From: a virus
Virus record (IMG/VR): IMGVR_UViG_3300044684_000066
Location: 1-43,341 of that record
Length of the DNA stretch: 43,341 nt
Direction: 5' to 3' (one strand)
Part shown: positions 1-9,014 of the stretch, piece by piece
How the letters are laid out: each line of letters opens with the position of its first letter
How positions within the stretch are numbered: the first letter of the stretch is position 1
Translations under genes and position numbers: made by a program
The notes under the pieces: model-generated
What the model was told of the DNA's origin: nothing
Database searches by the model: none
What the model saw: only the letters and a program-made list of their open reading frames with translations

Positions 1-365
1 AGGGCTCCTACACCGTTGGAACCGGCGGGGACATCAACATTGCGCGTCCGCTGAAGATCACCGGCGGGTACACCCGGATCACGAACGCGAACTCCAACGT
101 TGACTATCCCTGCACTGAGATCGCGTTCGACCAGTACGCAGCGATTGGCCTGAAGAACCAGCCCGGTCCGTGGCCCAAGGCCATGTACTACAACACCAAC
201 TATCCACTGGCGCAATTGGTGTTCTGGCCTGTTCCCTCTTCGGGGTATGAGTTCCATCTCTGGACGGACATGGTGTTCAGCCAGTTCTCGGGGCTCACCT
301 CGACGGTTTCGATGCCCCAAGGCTACATCCTGGCCCTTGAGACGAATCTGGCGTGTCTCATCGCT
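1..365. repeat. Terminal redundancy, left copy
   Basis: These 365 bases align without gaps to 42977-43341 with 10 substitutions (positions 29, 41, 44, 131, 170, 199, 215, 230, 257, 260), about 97% identity. Both copies lie in the same reading frame of the gp4-like gene, so this is the overlap of a circular map rather than two genes. The differences mean the two ends came from two closely related genomes. Confidence 0.95.
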
Positions 366-536
366 CCGGAATATGGCGTTCAGCCTTCTCCGGAGCTGAA
401 AGAACAGGCGCGTGCGTTTAAACGGCTCATCAAGGACCTGAACCAGACTCCTCAAAACCCGTCTACCTATGACGGGGCGATTGCCGGCAGGCCGGCGAAC
501 GATGCCGGCTGGATCCTTCACGGTGGGTTCAACTGA
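1..536 (+). CDS. P22 gp4-like head-to-tail adaptor, 3' part
   Basis: This is the C-terminal part of the tail accessory factor that sits under the portal and begins tail assembly. The first base is the second position of a codon, so codons start at position 3, and the stop is TGA at 534-536. Joined to the matching gene at 42787-43341 it gives a protein of about 241 residues. It contains a Pro- and aromatic-rich stretch (WPVPSSGYEFHLWTDM) typical of the family. The stop overlaps the ATG of the gp10-like gene by one base. The start is missing only because the window was cut here. Confidence 0.88.
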   Translation, partial: GSYTVGTGGDINIARPLKITGGYTRITNANSNVDYPCTEIAFDQYAAIGLKNQPGPWPKAMYYNTNYPLAQLVFWPVPSSGYEFHLWTDMVFSQFSGLTSTVSMPQGYILALETNLACLIAPEYGVQPSPELKEQARAFKRLIKDLNQTPQNPSTYDGAIAGRPANDAGWILHGGFN

Positions 537-2014
537 TGGGCGCCTTTGCGTTCGTTGGCAGCTCCTACACAGCGGCAGATCCGCTGCAGGACAACCAGGA
601 ATCGATCAACTGGTTTGTTGAGATCGACCGGGATTCCGACGCGAAGTCACCTGTTGCGCTCCTGGGAGCTCCCGGTTGTGTCTCAGCCGTCACGAGCGCT
701 TATAGCGGCGAGGTGAGAGGGGCCTGGGTTCTTCCCGGCAATACTCAATGTCTTTGGGTCATCGGGAACAAGGCGGTTCTGATGACGATCACAACCCCCG
801 CAACGGGGACCTCTCTCGCCGCCTTTTCGCTTCAGACGGTAGGAACGCTTTCGACCTCCACGGGTCAGGTTTGCATCAGGGACAACGGCGTCGGTGGCGT
901 GACTTTGATCGTGGACGGCCCCAATGGGTATGTCTACACCATCGCCACCAAGACCTTCAAGCAGATAGCCGACGCCGCATGGCTGGGCGCTGATCGGGTT
1001 GCCTTCATTGATGGTTGGTTGGTATTCAACCAGCCCGGAACGCAGAAGTTCTACACCTCTCCCTTGTACTGGAACGGATCGGGTGGGTTTGATGCGACGT
1101 ACTTCGCGCTGAAGGACTCCAGCTCCGACAACCTGGTGACGCTGATCGAGAACCAACGAGAGCTCTGGTTGATCGGCGAGAGGACAACCGAAGTCTGGTA
1201 CGACGCTGGGGGGCAGTATTTCCCGTTCTCCCGGCTTCAGGGCGCGACACTTCAAGTGGGTTGCGAAGCGAAGCACACCATTGTTCGTACTGGGCAAGGT
1301 CTGGTGTGGCTGGCGAGGTCTGAACGCGGAGAGAACGTTGTTGTCATGACCGAGGGTTATCAGTACGGCCAGATCTCTTCTCCGGCGGTTGCGTATGCCA
1401 TCAGTCAATACGACTACGTAGCCGATGCCTTTGCCTATATCTACAGCGAAGAGGGCCACGAGTTCTACGTGCTGACCTTCCCAACTGCTGGAGTGACGTG
1501 GACCTATGACTTCACGACTCAGCAGTGGCACAAGCGCGCAAGGTTCAACACGTCAACAGGCCTGTTCGAGCGGCATCGTTCGAATTGCTGCGTGAACTTC
1601 GCCGGGCAGAGGCTAGTAGGGGACTACTCCAACGGCCAGATCTATCGCATGTCCCGCAAGATCTATGCAGACGGCCCCGATCCTCTGGTGAGTCTCAGGC
1701 GGACCCCTCACGTTTGGGACAAGGGAGAGAGAAATCGGGTCTCACAGAGCAGGCTTCAGGTCGAGTTTCGCCCAGGAGTTGACACCGATCCTTCGTTGAA
1801 CCCTCAGATGATGCTGCGGTGGTCGAATGACGGTGGTTCGAATTGGTCGAACACTGATTACATCCCGATGGGGAAGATCGGTGAGACGACGCGGCGCGCA
1901 ATCCGCAGGAGGCTTGGAGCCGCGCGGGATCGCGTCTACGAGGTTCGAGTCTCGGATGCGGTGAACCGTGATGTTGTGGGCGCCACGCTGCGGGGCGAGG
2001 CGACGCAGGCATGA
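536..2014 (+). CDS. P22 gp10-like tail hub (packaged DNA stabilisation protein)
   Basis: A 492-residue protein in the size range of P22 gp10 (about 470), which forms the hexameric hub below the adaptor ring and closes the portal after packaging. The N-terminus (NWFVEID, then LLGAPGC) matches the opening of this family. The middle has the 'GERTTEVWYDAGG' segment and the C-terminus an Arg-rich RRRLGAARDRVYEVRV stretch that ends in beta strands. The ATG overlaps the stop of the adaptor gene, and its own stop overlaps the next ATG, so translation is coupled. Gene order (4, 10, then a fibre/needle) supports the call. Confidence 0.9.
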   Translation: MGAFAFVGSSYTAADPLQDNQESINWFVEIDRDSDAKSPVALLGAPGCVSAVTSAYSGEVRGAWVLPGNTQCLWVIGNKAVLMTITTPATGTSLAAFSLQTVGTLSTSTGQVCIRDNGVGGVTLIVDGPNGYVYTIATKTFKQIADAAWLGADRVAFIDGWLVFNQPGTQKFYTSPLYWNGSGGFDATYFALKDSSSDNLVTLIENQRELWLIGERTTEVWYDAGGQYFPFSRLQGATLQVGCEAKHTIVRTGQGLVWLARSERGENVVVMTEGYQYGQISSPAVAYAISQYDYVADAFAYIYSEEGHEFYVLTFPTAGVTWTYDFTTQQWHKRARFNTSTGLFERHRSNCCVNFAGQRLVGDYSNGQIYRMSRKIYADGPDPLVSLRRTPHVWDKGERNRVSQSRLQVEFRPGVDTDPSLNPQMMLRWSNDGGSNWSNTDYIPMGKIGETTRRAIRRRLGAARDRVYEVRVSDAVNRDVVGATLRGEATQA

Positions 2015-3177
2015 GCAACATCGGATTTCCTCAAACTGGCCTGGTCTTCACTGACCAACAGGGCCGACTGACGAGAGATGCGCTGTACTTCCTTCAGTTG
2101 CTCTGGCAGAGATCCGGTGGAAGCAATGGGACCAGCACTCCCGAGCTTGTCGCTTCAATGCCGGAAGACGGCGGCACCGAAGAAATACGCGCTCAGGTCT
2201 ATTCCCTAAAGGACGCGGCCGAACAATCCCCCATTCCGCAAGGTCTTTCGGTGGCCGATGTGGAGGGCATCGTGTTCTCGATGCTTCCCGGGCCTGTGAA
2301 CAAAGCTGATCTCGGTCTGGCGAACGTCCAGAACACGGACCTTTCGACATGGCCAGGGACAACGAACCTCACCACCCTTGGGACGGTGACAACGGGGACG
2401 TGGCAGGCCACCACGGTGGGCGCTGCTTATGGCGGGACAGGGCTTACGACATACGCAGTCGGCGATCTTCTCTATGCCAACACCACAAGTTCTCTTGCGA
2501 GACTGGCTGATGTCGCGACAGGAAGTGTTCTCACCAGCGGCGGTGTCGGAGTAGCTCCAGGATGGTCAACGCTTTCTTCACTGACGGCCAATCCTTCGGC
2601 CTCTGTTGGTCTTTCGGCCGTCAATGGTTCTGCGGCGACCTTCATGCGCTCAGATGCCGCGCCAGCGTTGAGCCAGTCCATCGCTCCTACCTGGACGGGT
2701 GACCACGCTTGGTCAAACGCCAAGATCACGCCAGACCAGTTGAAGGGCATCGTCGGCACGACCACGAACAACAGCGCGAATGCGGGCAGTGTGGGCGAGT
2801 ACATGACCGCCTCGGCAACGGCCTCGTCAACTGGCACAGGCAAGTACTTCGACATCGCATCGCTCAATCTGACGGCCGGCGACTGGGACGTGTCTGGAGT
2901 GGTGCAGTTCTCCTCTGCCGGCGCGACATGGAGCCGCGCCACGGCCGGCATCGGCACCGCAACCGGCGACAACGGCGCCGGCATGGTGTCGGGCGACACG
3001 CAGACGGACGAGATCTTCGCCAGTTCATCGACCACGCCGACCGCGGTTTCGATGTCGCTGCCGGCGGTTCGCAAGAGCCTAAGCGGCACCACAACGATCT
3101 ACCTCAAGGGCTACTCGGTGTTCTCTGCCGGGACGCCGAGTGCTACTGGGCGCATATCCGCCAGACGAGTTCGATAA
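2011..3177 (+). CDS. Tail fibre/needle-like virion protein
   Basis: A 388-residue protein in the place of the P22 tail needle (gp26), but not visibly related to it. Residues 1-40 form a short helix-rich cap (LTRDALYFLQLLWQRSGG). Then comes a fibre-like Gly/Thr/Ser-rich region with motifs common in phage fibres: LANVQNTDLSTWPGTTNLTTLG, GTWQATTV and GGTGLTTYAVGDLLYA. The last 130 residues are a beta-rich domain of small residues. The start overlaps the gp10-like stop by four bases. It probably plugs or decorates the tail tip; whether it acts as needle or fibre is inferred from position. Confidence 0.7.
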   Translation: MSNIGFPQTGLVFTDQQGRLTRDALYFLQLLWQRSGGSNGTSTPELVASMPEDGGTEEIRAQVYSLKDAAEQSPIPQGLSVADVEGIVFSMLPGPVNKADLGLANVQNTDLSTWPGTTNLTTLGTVTTGTWQATTVGAAYGGTGLTTYAVGDLLYANTTSSLARLADVATGSVLTSGGVGVAPGWSTLSSLTANPSASVGLSAVNGSAATFMRSDAAPALSQSIAPTWTGDHAWSNAKITPDQLKGIVGTTTNNSANAGSVGEYMTASATASSTGTGKYFDIASLNLTAGDWDVSGVVQFSSAGATWSRATAGIGTATGDNGAGMVSGDTQTDEIFASSSTTPTAVSMSLPAVRKSLSGTTTIYLKGYSVFSAGTPSATGRISARRVR

Positions 3178-3180
3178 GCC

Positions 3181-3522
3181 ATGACCACCATTTCGAAATG
3201 TCTGTTCGAGGCGCAGGCCGCCCCGAACACTGAGACGACGGTCTACACCGCGCCCGCGGGGACCCGGACGATCCTCGACAAGATCACCGCGACCAACACG
3301 TCGGGCGGGAACATTACGGTCACTTGGAAGATCATCCCTAGCGGCGGAACGCCCGCGGCTTCAAACGCAGTCACCTATCAAAAGACAGTGGCGACAGGTG
3401 GTCCGGCCGAGACCTTCCCGGAAATGGTGGGTCAGGTTCTGAATGCTGGTGACTTCCTGTCTGTCTTGGCGAGCGCAGCAACAGGCCTGACGATTCGCGG
3501 CAGCGGCCGGGAGATGACCTGA
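3181..3522 (+). CDS. Small beta-rich phage structural protein
   Basis: A 113-residue protein rich in Thr, Ala and Gly, with alternating hydrophobic residues that suggest a beta sandwich (ETTVYTAPAGTRTILDKIT). It starts three bases after the fibre-like gene and its stop overlaps the next ATG. Similar small proteins of the form 'vYTapagtrtilkkI' occur beside phage tail genes. It is probably a minor virion component; the exact role is not visible. Confidence 0.6.
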   Translation: MTTISKCLFEAQAAPNTETTVYTAPAGTRTILDKITATNTSGGNITVTWKIIPSGGTPAASNAVTYQKTVATGGPAETFPEMVGQVLNAGDFLSVLASAATGLTIRGSGREMT

Positions 3523-4118
3523 TGCAGCACTTCCAGAAGTTGAGTCAGGGGATTGATGTACTTCCTCTGCTGCTGGCGATCAAGAGGCGCCCAGAACTGT
3601 GGCAAGAGGATTCGTACCTTCGCCACTACCCTCAAGGCCCATTTGGCGAAGTCGAGAGCATCATGCTCCGCTTTCCCAAGAAGGTGGTCTTTGAAGGGCA
3701 TGACGCCGAAGAGAAGGTTGCTCAGTACAAGGCGAACCAGCTTCCGGGGTTCGATCAACACGAGAGCATCGATTACCCGGCGTTCAAACTGCTTCCTGAA
3801 GCTCGTCCGATCATTTTTCCGCTGATGGGATACGTCCAAGGCGAGAGGCTCGGGCGGGTGATGATCAACAAGATCAAGCCTGGCGGTTCGATCTTTCCGC
3901 ACGCAGATACGCCGGAACACACCGCCTACTACTCCCGCTTCCATGTGGTACTTCAAAGCTCGCCTGGTGTGATCTTCAGGGCGGGTAGTGAAAAGGTCTA
4001 CATGGAGACCGGATCCATCTGGTGGTTTGACAATTCCCAAGAGCACGAAGTCATCAACAACTCGGCGGAGGATCGGATCCACATGGTGATCGACATCCGT
4101 TGCTCGAAGAGAGACTGA
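3522..4118 (+). CDS. Aspartyl/asparaginyl beta-hydroxylase-like 2-oxoglutarate/Fe(II) oxygenase
   Basis: A 198-residue enzyme of the AspH family, which hydroxylates Asp or Asn side chains of proteins using Fe(II), oxygen and 2-oxoglutarate. The facial triad is visible as H127-x-D129 (FPHADTPEH) and H175 (EHEVIN), with R185 (EDRIH) in the place of the 2-oxoglutarate-binding basic residue, and the strand FHVVLQ between them. The catalytic set looks intact. It lies between fibre and ejection genes, overlaps the previous stop and abuts a GNAT gene, so it is made late with virion proteins. The substrate is unknown; a virion or host protein is possible. Confidence 0.85.
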   Translation: MQHFQKLSQGIDVLPLLLAIKRRPELWQEDSYLRHYPQGPFGEVESIMLRFPKKVVFEGHDAEEKVAQYKANQLPGFDQHESIDYPAFKLLPEARPIIFPLMGYVQGERLGRVMINKIKPGGSIFPHADTPEHTAYYSRFHVVLQSSPGVIFRAGSEKVYMETGSIWWFDNSQEHEVINNSAEDRIHMVIDIRCSKRD

Positions 4119-4577
4119 ATGCTCACCTGTCATATCGAATCTTTCGCCGAGCGTCTGCCAGAGCTTCAGACGCTGCTTCCTGAGCACTACAAGGAACTAG
4201 CGCTGAACCAGGACAAGGTTCCCCTGTCCCCGATGTACGAGATCTATATCGACCGGGAGAAGAAGGGCGAACTCCTGTTCATGACGATGCGGGAGAAGGG
4301 CGATCTGGTCGGGTACTTCATTGGATTCATTGCCCCGGGGCTTCATTACTCCACGTGCCTGACTTGCACGATGGACATCTTCTACATCCGCAAGGACAAA
4401 AGAGGACAAGCCCTCCCCGGGGTCCGGCTGTTCCGAGCCGTCGAAGAGGAACTTCGCCGCCGTGGCGTTAACCGGTGGTTCGTCGGCTCAAAAGTGAAGG
4501 CCGACGCAAGCGCGTTGTTCGAGTTCCTCGATTTCGAGCGCGTCGAGATCTACTATTCGAAATGGCTAGGTGACTGA
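4119..4577 (+). CDS. GNAT-family acetyltransferase-like protein
   Basis: A 152-residue single-domain protein. The central strand pair (DLVGYFIGFIAPGLHYSTCLTCTMDIFYI) is followed by a CoA-binding-like segment (KDKRGQALPGVRLFRAVEEELRRRGV) and a final strand-helix (ALFEFLDFERVEIYYSKWLG). Proteins with this fold occur at the same genome position, between tail and ejection genes, in several podoviruses, including the T7 gp13 slot. It may therefore be an internal virion or assembly protein rather than a free enzyme. It starts immediately after the AspH gene and stops just before the first ejection gene. Confidence 0.78.
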   Translation: MLTCHIESFAERLPELQTLLPEHYKELALNQDKVPLSPMYEIYIDREKKGELLFMTMREKGDLVGYFIGFIAPGLHYSTCLTCTMDIFYIRKDKRGQALPGVRLFRAVEEELRRRGVNRWFVGSKVKADASALFEFLDFERVEIYYSKWLGD

Positions 4578-5333
4578 ATGGTCGCAGCAGCAATGGTGGC
4601 GACGGCGGTGGTTGGCGCCGCCGTCTCGTCAGATGCATCCCGCAAGTCCGCCAACACCCAGGCCGATGCCGCGCGCAACGCGAATCAACTGGCGCAGAAC
4701 CAGAACGACACGATGCGTTCGGACCTGGCGCCGTATGTCCAGGGCGGTTACGGTGCTCAGTCCCGGCTGAACAACCTCCTAGGCATTGGAAGCCCAACGG
4801 ATCAAACTACCTACGGGCAGTTGACCCGCGGCTTCACCGCCCAGGACTACTTGAACAACCAAGACCCTGGGTATCAGTTCCAGCTTCAACAGGGCCAACA
4901 AGCTCTCCAGAACTCCCAGGCCGCCCAAGGTGGCGTCTTGTCTGGGGCGGCCTTGAAAGACCTGATCAAGTTCAACCAAGGCGTGGCCTCCACCGGCTAC
5001 ACGGATGCCTTCAACCGTTTTCAGACCCAGAACCAGAACACGTATGCGCGCCTGGCGGGGCTCCTTCAAGTCGGTGAAGCTGGGGCGGCCCAACAAGGTG
5101 TCACGGGCGCGAATCTGGCGAACACCAGCACCAACGCCCTCATGAGCCAAGGTAACGCTCTTGCTGCGGGTCAAGTGGGGCAGGCCAACGCCATCTCGGG
5201 CGGCCTCAACAGTGCGGCCGGGTACTACTACCTGAACAACATGGGCAAGGCCAACACCGGCGGCACGTTCACTGGCAATACTGGCTTGGAGGGCATGAGC
5301 CCGGACGAGCTGTCGCAGTTCTACGGCGGTTGA
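4578..5333 (+). CDS. Ejection (DNA transfer) protein, gp7 position
   Basis: A 251-residue Ala/Gln/Asn-rich protein. The N-terminus is a small hydrophobic segment (residues 1-18, Ala/Val), followed by a helical Gln/Asn-rich body with repeated NQ motifs and the 'APYVQGGYGAQSRLNNLLG' segment seen in podoviral internal proteins. Its length (P22 gp7 is about 229) and order before two larger ejection proteins fit the gp7 slot. Such proteins are packed in the head or portal and enter the cell envelope with the DNA. The start is the ATG directly after the GNAT stop. Confidence 0.75.
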   Translation: MVAAAMVATAVVGAAVSSDASRKSANTQADAARNANQLAQNQNDTMRSDLAPYVQGGYGAQSRLNNLLGIGSPTDQTTYGQLTRGFTAQDYLNNQDPGYQFQLQQGQQALQNSQAAQGGVLSGAALKDLIKFNQGVASTGYTDAFNRFQTQNQNTYARLAGLLQVGEAGAAQQGVTGANLANTSTNALMSQGNALAAGQVGQANAISGGLNSAAGYYYLNNMGKANTGGTFTGNTGLEGMSPDELSQFYGG

Positions 5334-5334
5334 G

Positions 5335-6831
5335 ATGCCATTCGATCCTTCCATCCCGCTCCAAGCCACGCCCCCGAGCCTGGATTCGGCGCTCAAGCCG
5401 ATCTCGTCTCTTCTGGGGATCCAGGCCGCTCAACAGCAACTGCAGACCGGCCAACTCCAACAACAGCAACTTGGGGCTCAGCTTCAGGAGCGCCAGAACC
5501 TCTCCCGCATCGACTGGAACCAGTTCCGCGACAAGGACGGCGTTCTAGATCCTGTTGCAGCCGGGAATGCGGCCCTGCGCGCCTCTCCTGCCTTCTATGG
5601 TCCCCAATTGGCGAAGCAGTTCAATGATGTAGCCAAGGATCAGATCACGATCCAGCAGGGCCTTCAGAACTTGAACCGCAGCCAGCGAGAAGACATCGGG
5701 TCTGGTCTTGGTGCCCTGGCGATGGATCCGAACCTGAATCCTCAGAAGCTGATCGACTGGGTTTCGACCTATTCGGAGCAGAACCCCGCAGCTACGAAGG
5801 TGCTGTTGACGGGTCTGAAGCATGTCCCGATGGACGACCCCGAGAAGATGCGGCAAGCCCTCATTACCGCCCGAAACAGCATCCTCCCAGCCACGAGTCA
5901 AGGTGTTAACAACACGCAGATCAACACCGGCAGCCAAACGCTCATCGGTCAAAACAGCCCCTACCAGCCGGGTCCGCTTCAACAGGTCGGGGCGGTGCAG
6001 AACACCATCACCCCCGGTCAGGGGGAAGAGGTTCAAACCGACCAGCTCGGGAACCGCTTCATCGTTCAGCGCGCCCCCAATGGGGCGATTCTGAACACGC
6101 GACCGGTCCCCGGTTCGTACAACGCCGCACAACCCGGCGCCCCCGGTTCCGGTCCGGCAAACCTGCCTCCTGGCGGAAAGGAGCAGATTGGCGCGCTGTC
6201 CGACGAAGTGAATGCAGCCCACGCTGCTGCGAATCAAGCGCCTGTGATGCACGACATCAACCGCACGATCCTCCAACAACTGGACAAGGGCGTGACTACG
6301 GGTATGGCGGGCGGCATCATTGCCCGCATCAAGAGCGCCTATGGTGGCGTGGTGCCTGAAGCTCTTGGCGGCAAGGCAGCGGAGACCGGGGCGTCGGATT
6401 ACGACATCCTCGGCAAGATGCTGGAGCGCTCGGCCCTCACCGCCGCCCAGAGCATGGGTCCTCACACCAATGCGGGACTCGAATCGCAGATCCGCGCGAA
6501 TGGCTCGACTCAGTACAACCCGGACGCCCTAAAGACCATCGCCAAGCTCAACGACGCCCTCACCACCGGATCAGAGCTGTACCGGTCAGGCATGCAGGCC
6601 GCTATTGACAACGCGGGTGGAAGCGTTGCCGCGAAACGGCAGTTCGATCAGGACTGGTCGAAGAACTTCGACGTTCGGGTGATGCGACTTCATAACGCCG
6701 TGGAAGCCAACGACCAGGGCGAGATCAAGTCCATCCTCAATGAGGTTGGCGGGCAAGGCTCCAAGGGCGCCAACGCTCTGATGATGAAGAACCAGGCCCT
6801 TGAGCGGCTGACCAAGACCGGGCACCTGTAA
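5335..6831 (+). CDS. Ejection (DNA transfer) protein, gp20 position
   Basis: A 498-residue protein, close to P22 gp20 (471), in the second ejection slot. Residues 20-60 are a Gln-rich probable coiled coil (QQQLQTGQLQQQQLGAQLQ). The centre (about 190-280) is low-complexity Gly/Pro/Asn/Gln, and the C-terminal 200 residues are helical. It starts one base after the previous stop, and its stop overlaps the ATG of the third ejection gene, so the three are translated together. Confidence 0.75.
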   Translation: MPFDPSIPLQATPPSLDSALKPISSLLGIQAAQQQLQTGQLQQQQLGAQLQERQNLSRIDWNQFRDKDGVLDPVAAGNAALRASPAFYGPQLAKQFNDVAKDQITIQQGLQNLNRSQREDIGSGLGALAMDPNLNPQKLIDWVSTYSEQNPAATKVLLTGLKHVPMDDPEKMRQALITARNSILPATSQGVNNTQINTGSQTLIGQNSPYQPGPLQQVGAVQNTITPGQGEEVQTDQLGNRFIVQRAPNGAILNTRPVPGSYNAAQPGAPGSGPANLPPGGKEQIGALSDEVNAAHAAANQAPVMHDINRTILQQLDKGVTTGMAGGIIARIKSAYGGVVPEALGGKAAETGASDYDILGKMLERSALTAAQSMGPHTNAGLESQIRANGSTQYNPDALKTIAKLNDALTTGSELYRSGMQAAIDNAGGSVAAKRQFDQDWSKNFDVRVMRLHNAVEANDQGEIKSILNEVGGQGSKGANALMMKNQALERLTKTGHL

Positions 6832-9014
6832 TGGCCGACTTCGATGCTGTCAGCGCCCTTTTGTCGGGGCGCGGATCAGACACGCGCGTCTCCCCTGATG
6901 TCCAGGCACAGAGGGACGCGGAACGTGTCCAGATCCTCCGCCAAGAGAGGGCGCAAGCGCTCTCCAGTGGACAGAAGGATGTCGCCGCTGCGGTTGATCG
7001 TGAGATCTCCAGGGTAGGCCCGACTGCTCCTCAGCCTCAACAAGAGGACCCGTTCAGCAAGGTCAACGCGTTGTTATCTGCCTCACCTTCTGGTCCGCAG
7101 CCAACCCAGACTCCGCAGACGGTAGACGGCACCCATCGCTTCACGCCAGCTCAGGAGCGAGAGGGCGAAAGGGAAGTCGCCGCCAACGCGGTCACGGGGC
7201 TGGGCTCATCGATCTACGGCGGATTGAAAGGGCTGCTGAAGGTCGGCACCTCTCTGGCTTCTGGTCAGGGCCTAGACGCCGCACTGAACGCCGGGGCTAA
7301 CACTGTCACGCAGACTCAGCAGGACTACACCTACCAACCCAGGACGGCAGCAGGACAGGACAAGCTGGCAGGGTTCAACTCTGCCTGGAACCCTTTGTCT
7401 CTGCCCGCTCACGTCGGGAATTACCTTGGTGAGAAGACCGCCGACGCGACCGGTAGCCCAGGTCTCGGCGCTGCGGTGAACGCGGGTGTACAGGTTTTTG
7501 GTCCGGCGGCGATGGTCAAGGGTGCAAGGTCGATTGGGGCCAAAGGCATTGAAGCGGCGTCCACTCCTAAAGCTCCGCCGAGGGTTGAGCCGGTGATGGA
7601 AGGTCAACCAAGTCAACTTCCCAACAATCCCTCCCCGACGCTCAACACGACTAGCCCGGCGCAACCTGTCGTCCAAAAGGCAGGGCCTTCCTCACCGGTC
7701 AAGCCTCCCGCGGACAACAGTGTTGTTGTTTCTCCCCAGGAGCAGACGCAGCGGGCGCAAGTCCTGCAACAGATCGGGCTCGACAACGTTCGACGCAGCG
7801 CCATCACCGGCGATGCGAAGGCAGCCGCTACTGACTTCCAGACCTCCAAGCTCGATACGCCTGCAGGCAACTACATGCGGGCGACCCTTGATTCAGAGCG
7901 TCAGGCCCTGGAGAACCATGCCGACAGCATCGTTCAGGGCACCGGCGGCAGCGTGGGGATGGATCAGTCCACCCTCGTCTCCAGAGGCAATGCCATCGTG
8001 GCGCCTTTGGATGCCTACAAAAGCTGGTTCGACAACAACATCAAGACTCTTTACAAGGCGGCAGACGAACGCGCCCAGGGCGTCCCCGCCCCGATGGAGA
8101 ACACGAAGGCTCTGTTGGGTGGGGATCAGGCTGATTTCCTGGGGACGGTTGAGGGCGAGCAGCTTCTAAAAGGGGTTACGGCCCGAATGAAGTCGCTGGG
8201 GATTCTGGGAGATGAGGGAACTTCGGCAACGGTTCAACAAGCCGAGCAGTTGAAGCAGTACCTCAATGACCAATGGACCCCGAGGACTGCGCGTCTCATC
8301 GGCCGGATGAAAGACGCCATTGACGATGACGTGACTTCCGCCGCTGGAGAAGACATCTACCAACAAGCTCGGCAGATGCGGGCTCAGCGGGCGCGAGTTC
8401 TTGATGATCCGGAAGGCGTCTCCAAGGTCATGGACGCCGATCCCAACAATCCGATGAATCGGGCTGTTTCCGTGGAGAAGATTCCCGCTACTGTGGCCGG
8501 GATGTCCTCCGCCCAGCTTCAACATCTGGTGAAAACGCTGCAAGAAGCCCCCCCGGAGATTCAGCCTCAAGCGCAGACGGCCTTGGCTGAGATCAAGGCG
8601 CAGTTTGCGAACAAGCTCGCAGAGACGGGGAAGTCTCAAGCCGGGCAATGGAACGCCAAAGGAGTTCGTTCCTACATTCAGAACAACAACGAACGCCTGT
8701 CCACCGTGTTCTCTCCCGAAGAAATGGGGAAGATCAACACGCTACGCCAGGCGGGGGACATTCTGGTGAAGGACCAGAGCTACCCGGGAGCTGCGATTCA
8801 GGAACACAACCTTGTGCGGGCTGGTGCTATGGGCGCTATCCGCACCGGGGCGGCGGCTGCTGGGGGCGCTGTTGCCGGGCCTCTTGGGTCTGGGGTGGGG
8901 GCGTTCATCGGAGACCGAGCCGCGACGGCCCTGGGAGACAAGGCCTCACTCAATGCGGCGAAGCGGCGTACCGTCCCCATCAGTGACTTCCTCAAGCTCA
9001 ACGAGGGGAAGTGA
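6831..9014 (+). CDS. Ejection (DNA transfer) protein, gp16 position
   Basis: A 727-residue protein in the third and largest ejection slot (P22 gp16 is 609). The N-terminus is disordered (Pro/Gln/Ser to about residue 100). It has a Gly/Ala-rich segment near 120-150 and helical middle regions. Near the C-terminus is a hydrophobic Gly/Ala stretch (AAAAGGAVAGPLGSGVGAF) that could insert into a membrane. The function, helping DNA cross the envelope, is inferred from order and composition. It is the last gene before a terminator and the tailspike, and its 3' end is overlapped by a small antisense reading frame. Confidence 0.75.
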   Translation: MADFDAVSALLSGRGSDTRVSPDVQAQRDAERVQILRQERAQALSSGQKDVAAAVDREISRVGPTAPQPQQEDPFSKVNALLSASPSGPQPTQTPQTVDGTHRFTPAQEREGEREVAANAVTGLGSSIYGGLKGLLKVGTSLASGQGLDAALNAGANTVTQTQQDYTYQPRTAAGQDKLAGFNSAWNPLSLPAHVGNYLGEKTADATGSPGLGAAVNAGVQVFGPAAMVKGARSIGAKGIEAASTPKAPPRVEPVMEGQPSQLPNNPSPTLNTTSPAQPVVQKAGPSSPVKPPADNSVVVSPQEQTQRAQVLQQIGLDNVRRSAITGDAKAAATDFQTSKLDTPAGNYMRATLDSERQALENHADSIVQGTGGSVGMDQSTLVSRGNAIVAPLDAYKSWFDNNIKTLYKAADERAQGVPAPMENTKALLGGDQADFLGTVEGEQLLKGVTARMKSLGILGDEGTSATVQQAEQLKQYLNDQWTPRTARLIGRMKDAIDDDVTSAAGEDIYQQARQMRAQRARVLDDPEGVSKVMDADPNNPMNRAVSVEKIPATVAGMSSAQLQHLVKTLQEAPPEIQPQAQTALAEIKAQFANKLAETGKSQAGQWNAKGVRSYIQNNNERLSTVFSPEEMGKINTLRQAGDILVKDQSYPGAAIQEHNLVRAGAMGAIRTGAAAAGGAVAGPLGSGVGAFIGDRAATALGDKASLNAAKRRTVPISDFLKLNEGK

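Noticed and set aside
683-1531. 282-residue minus-strand frame
   Set aside because: It is a shadow of the gp10-like gene, with low-complexity composition and no ribosome-binding site.
4858-5100. Repeated CAA/CAG-rich stretches as a DNA repeat or CRISPR-like array
   Set aside because: They encode Gln/Asn-rich parts of the ejection protein and lack regular spacing or identical units.
5545-6465. 306-residue minus-strand frame
   Set aside because: It is antisense to the gp20-slot ejection gene; third-position GC bias keeps it open.
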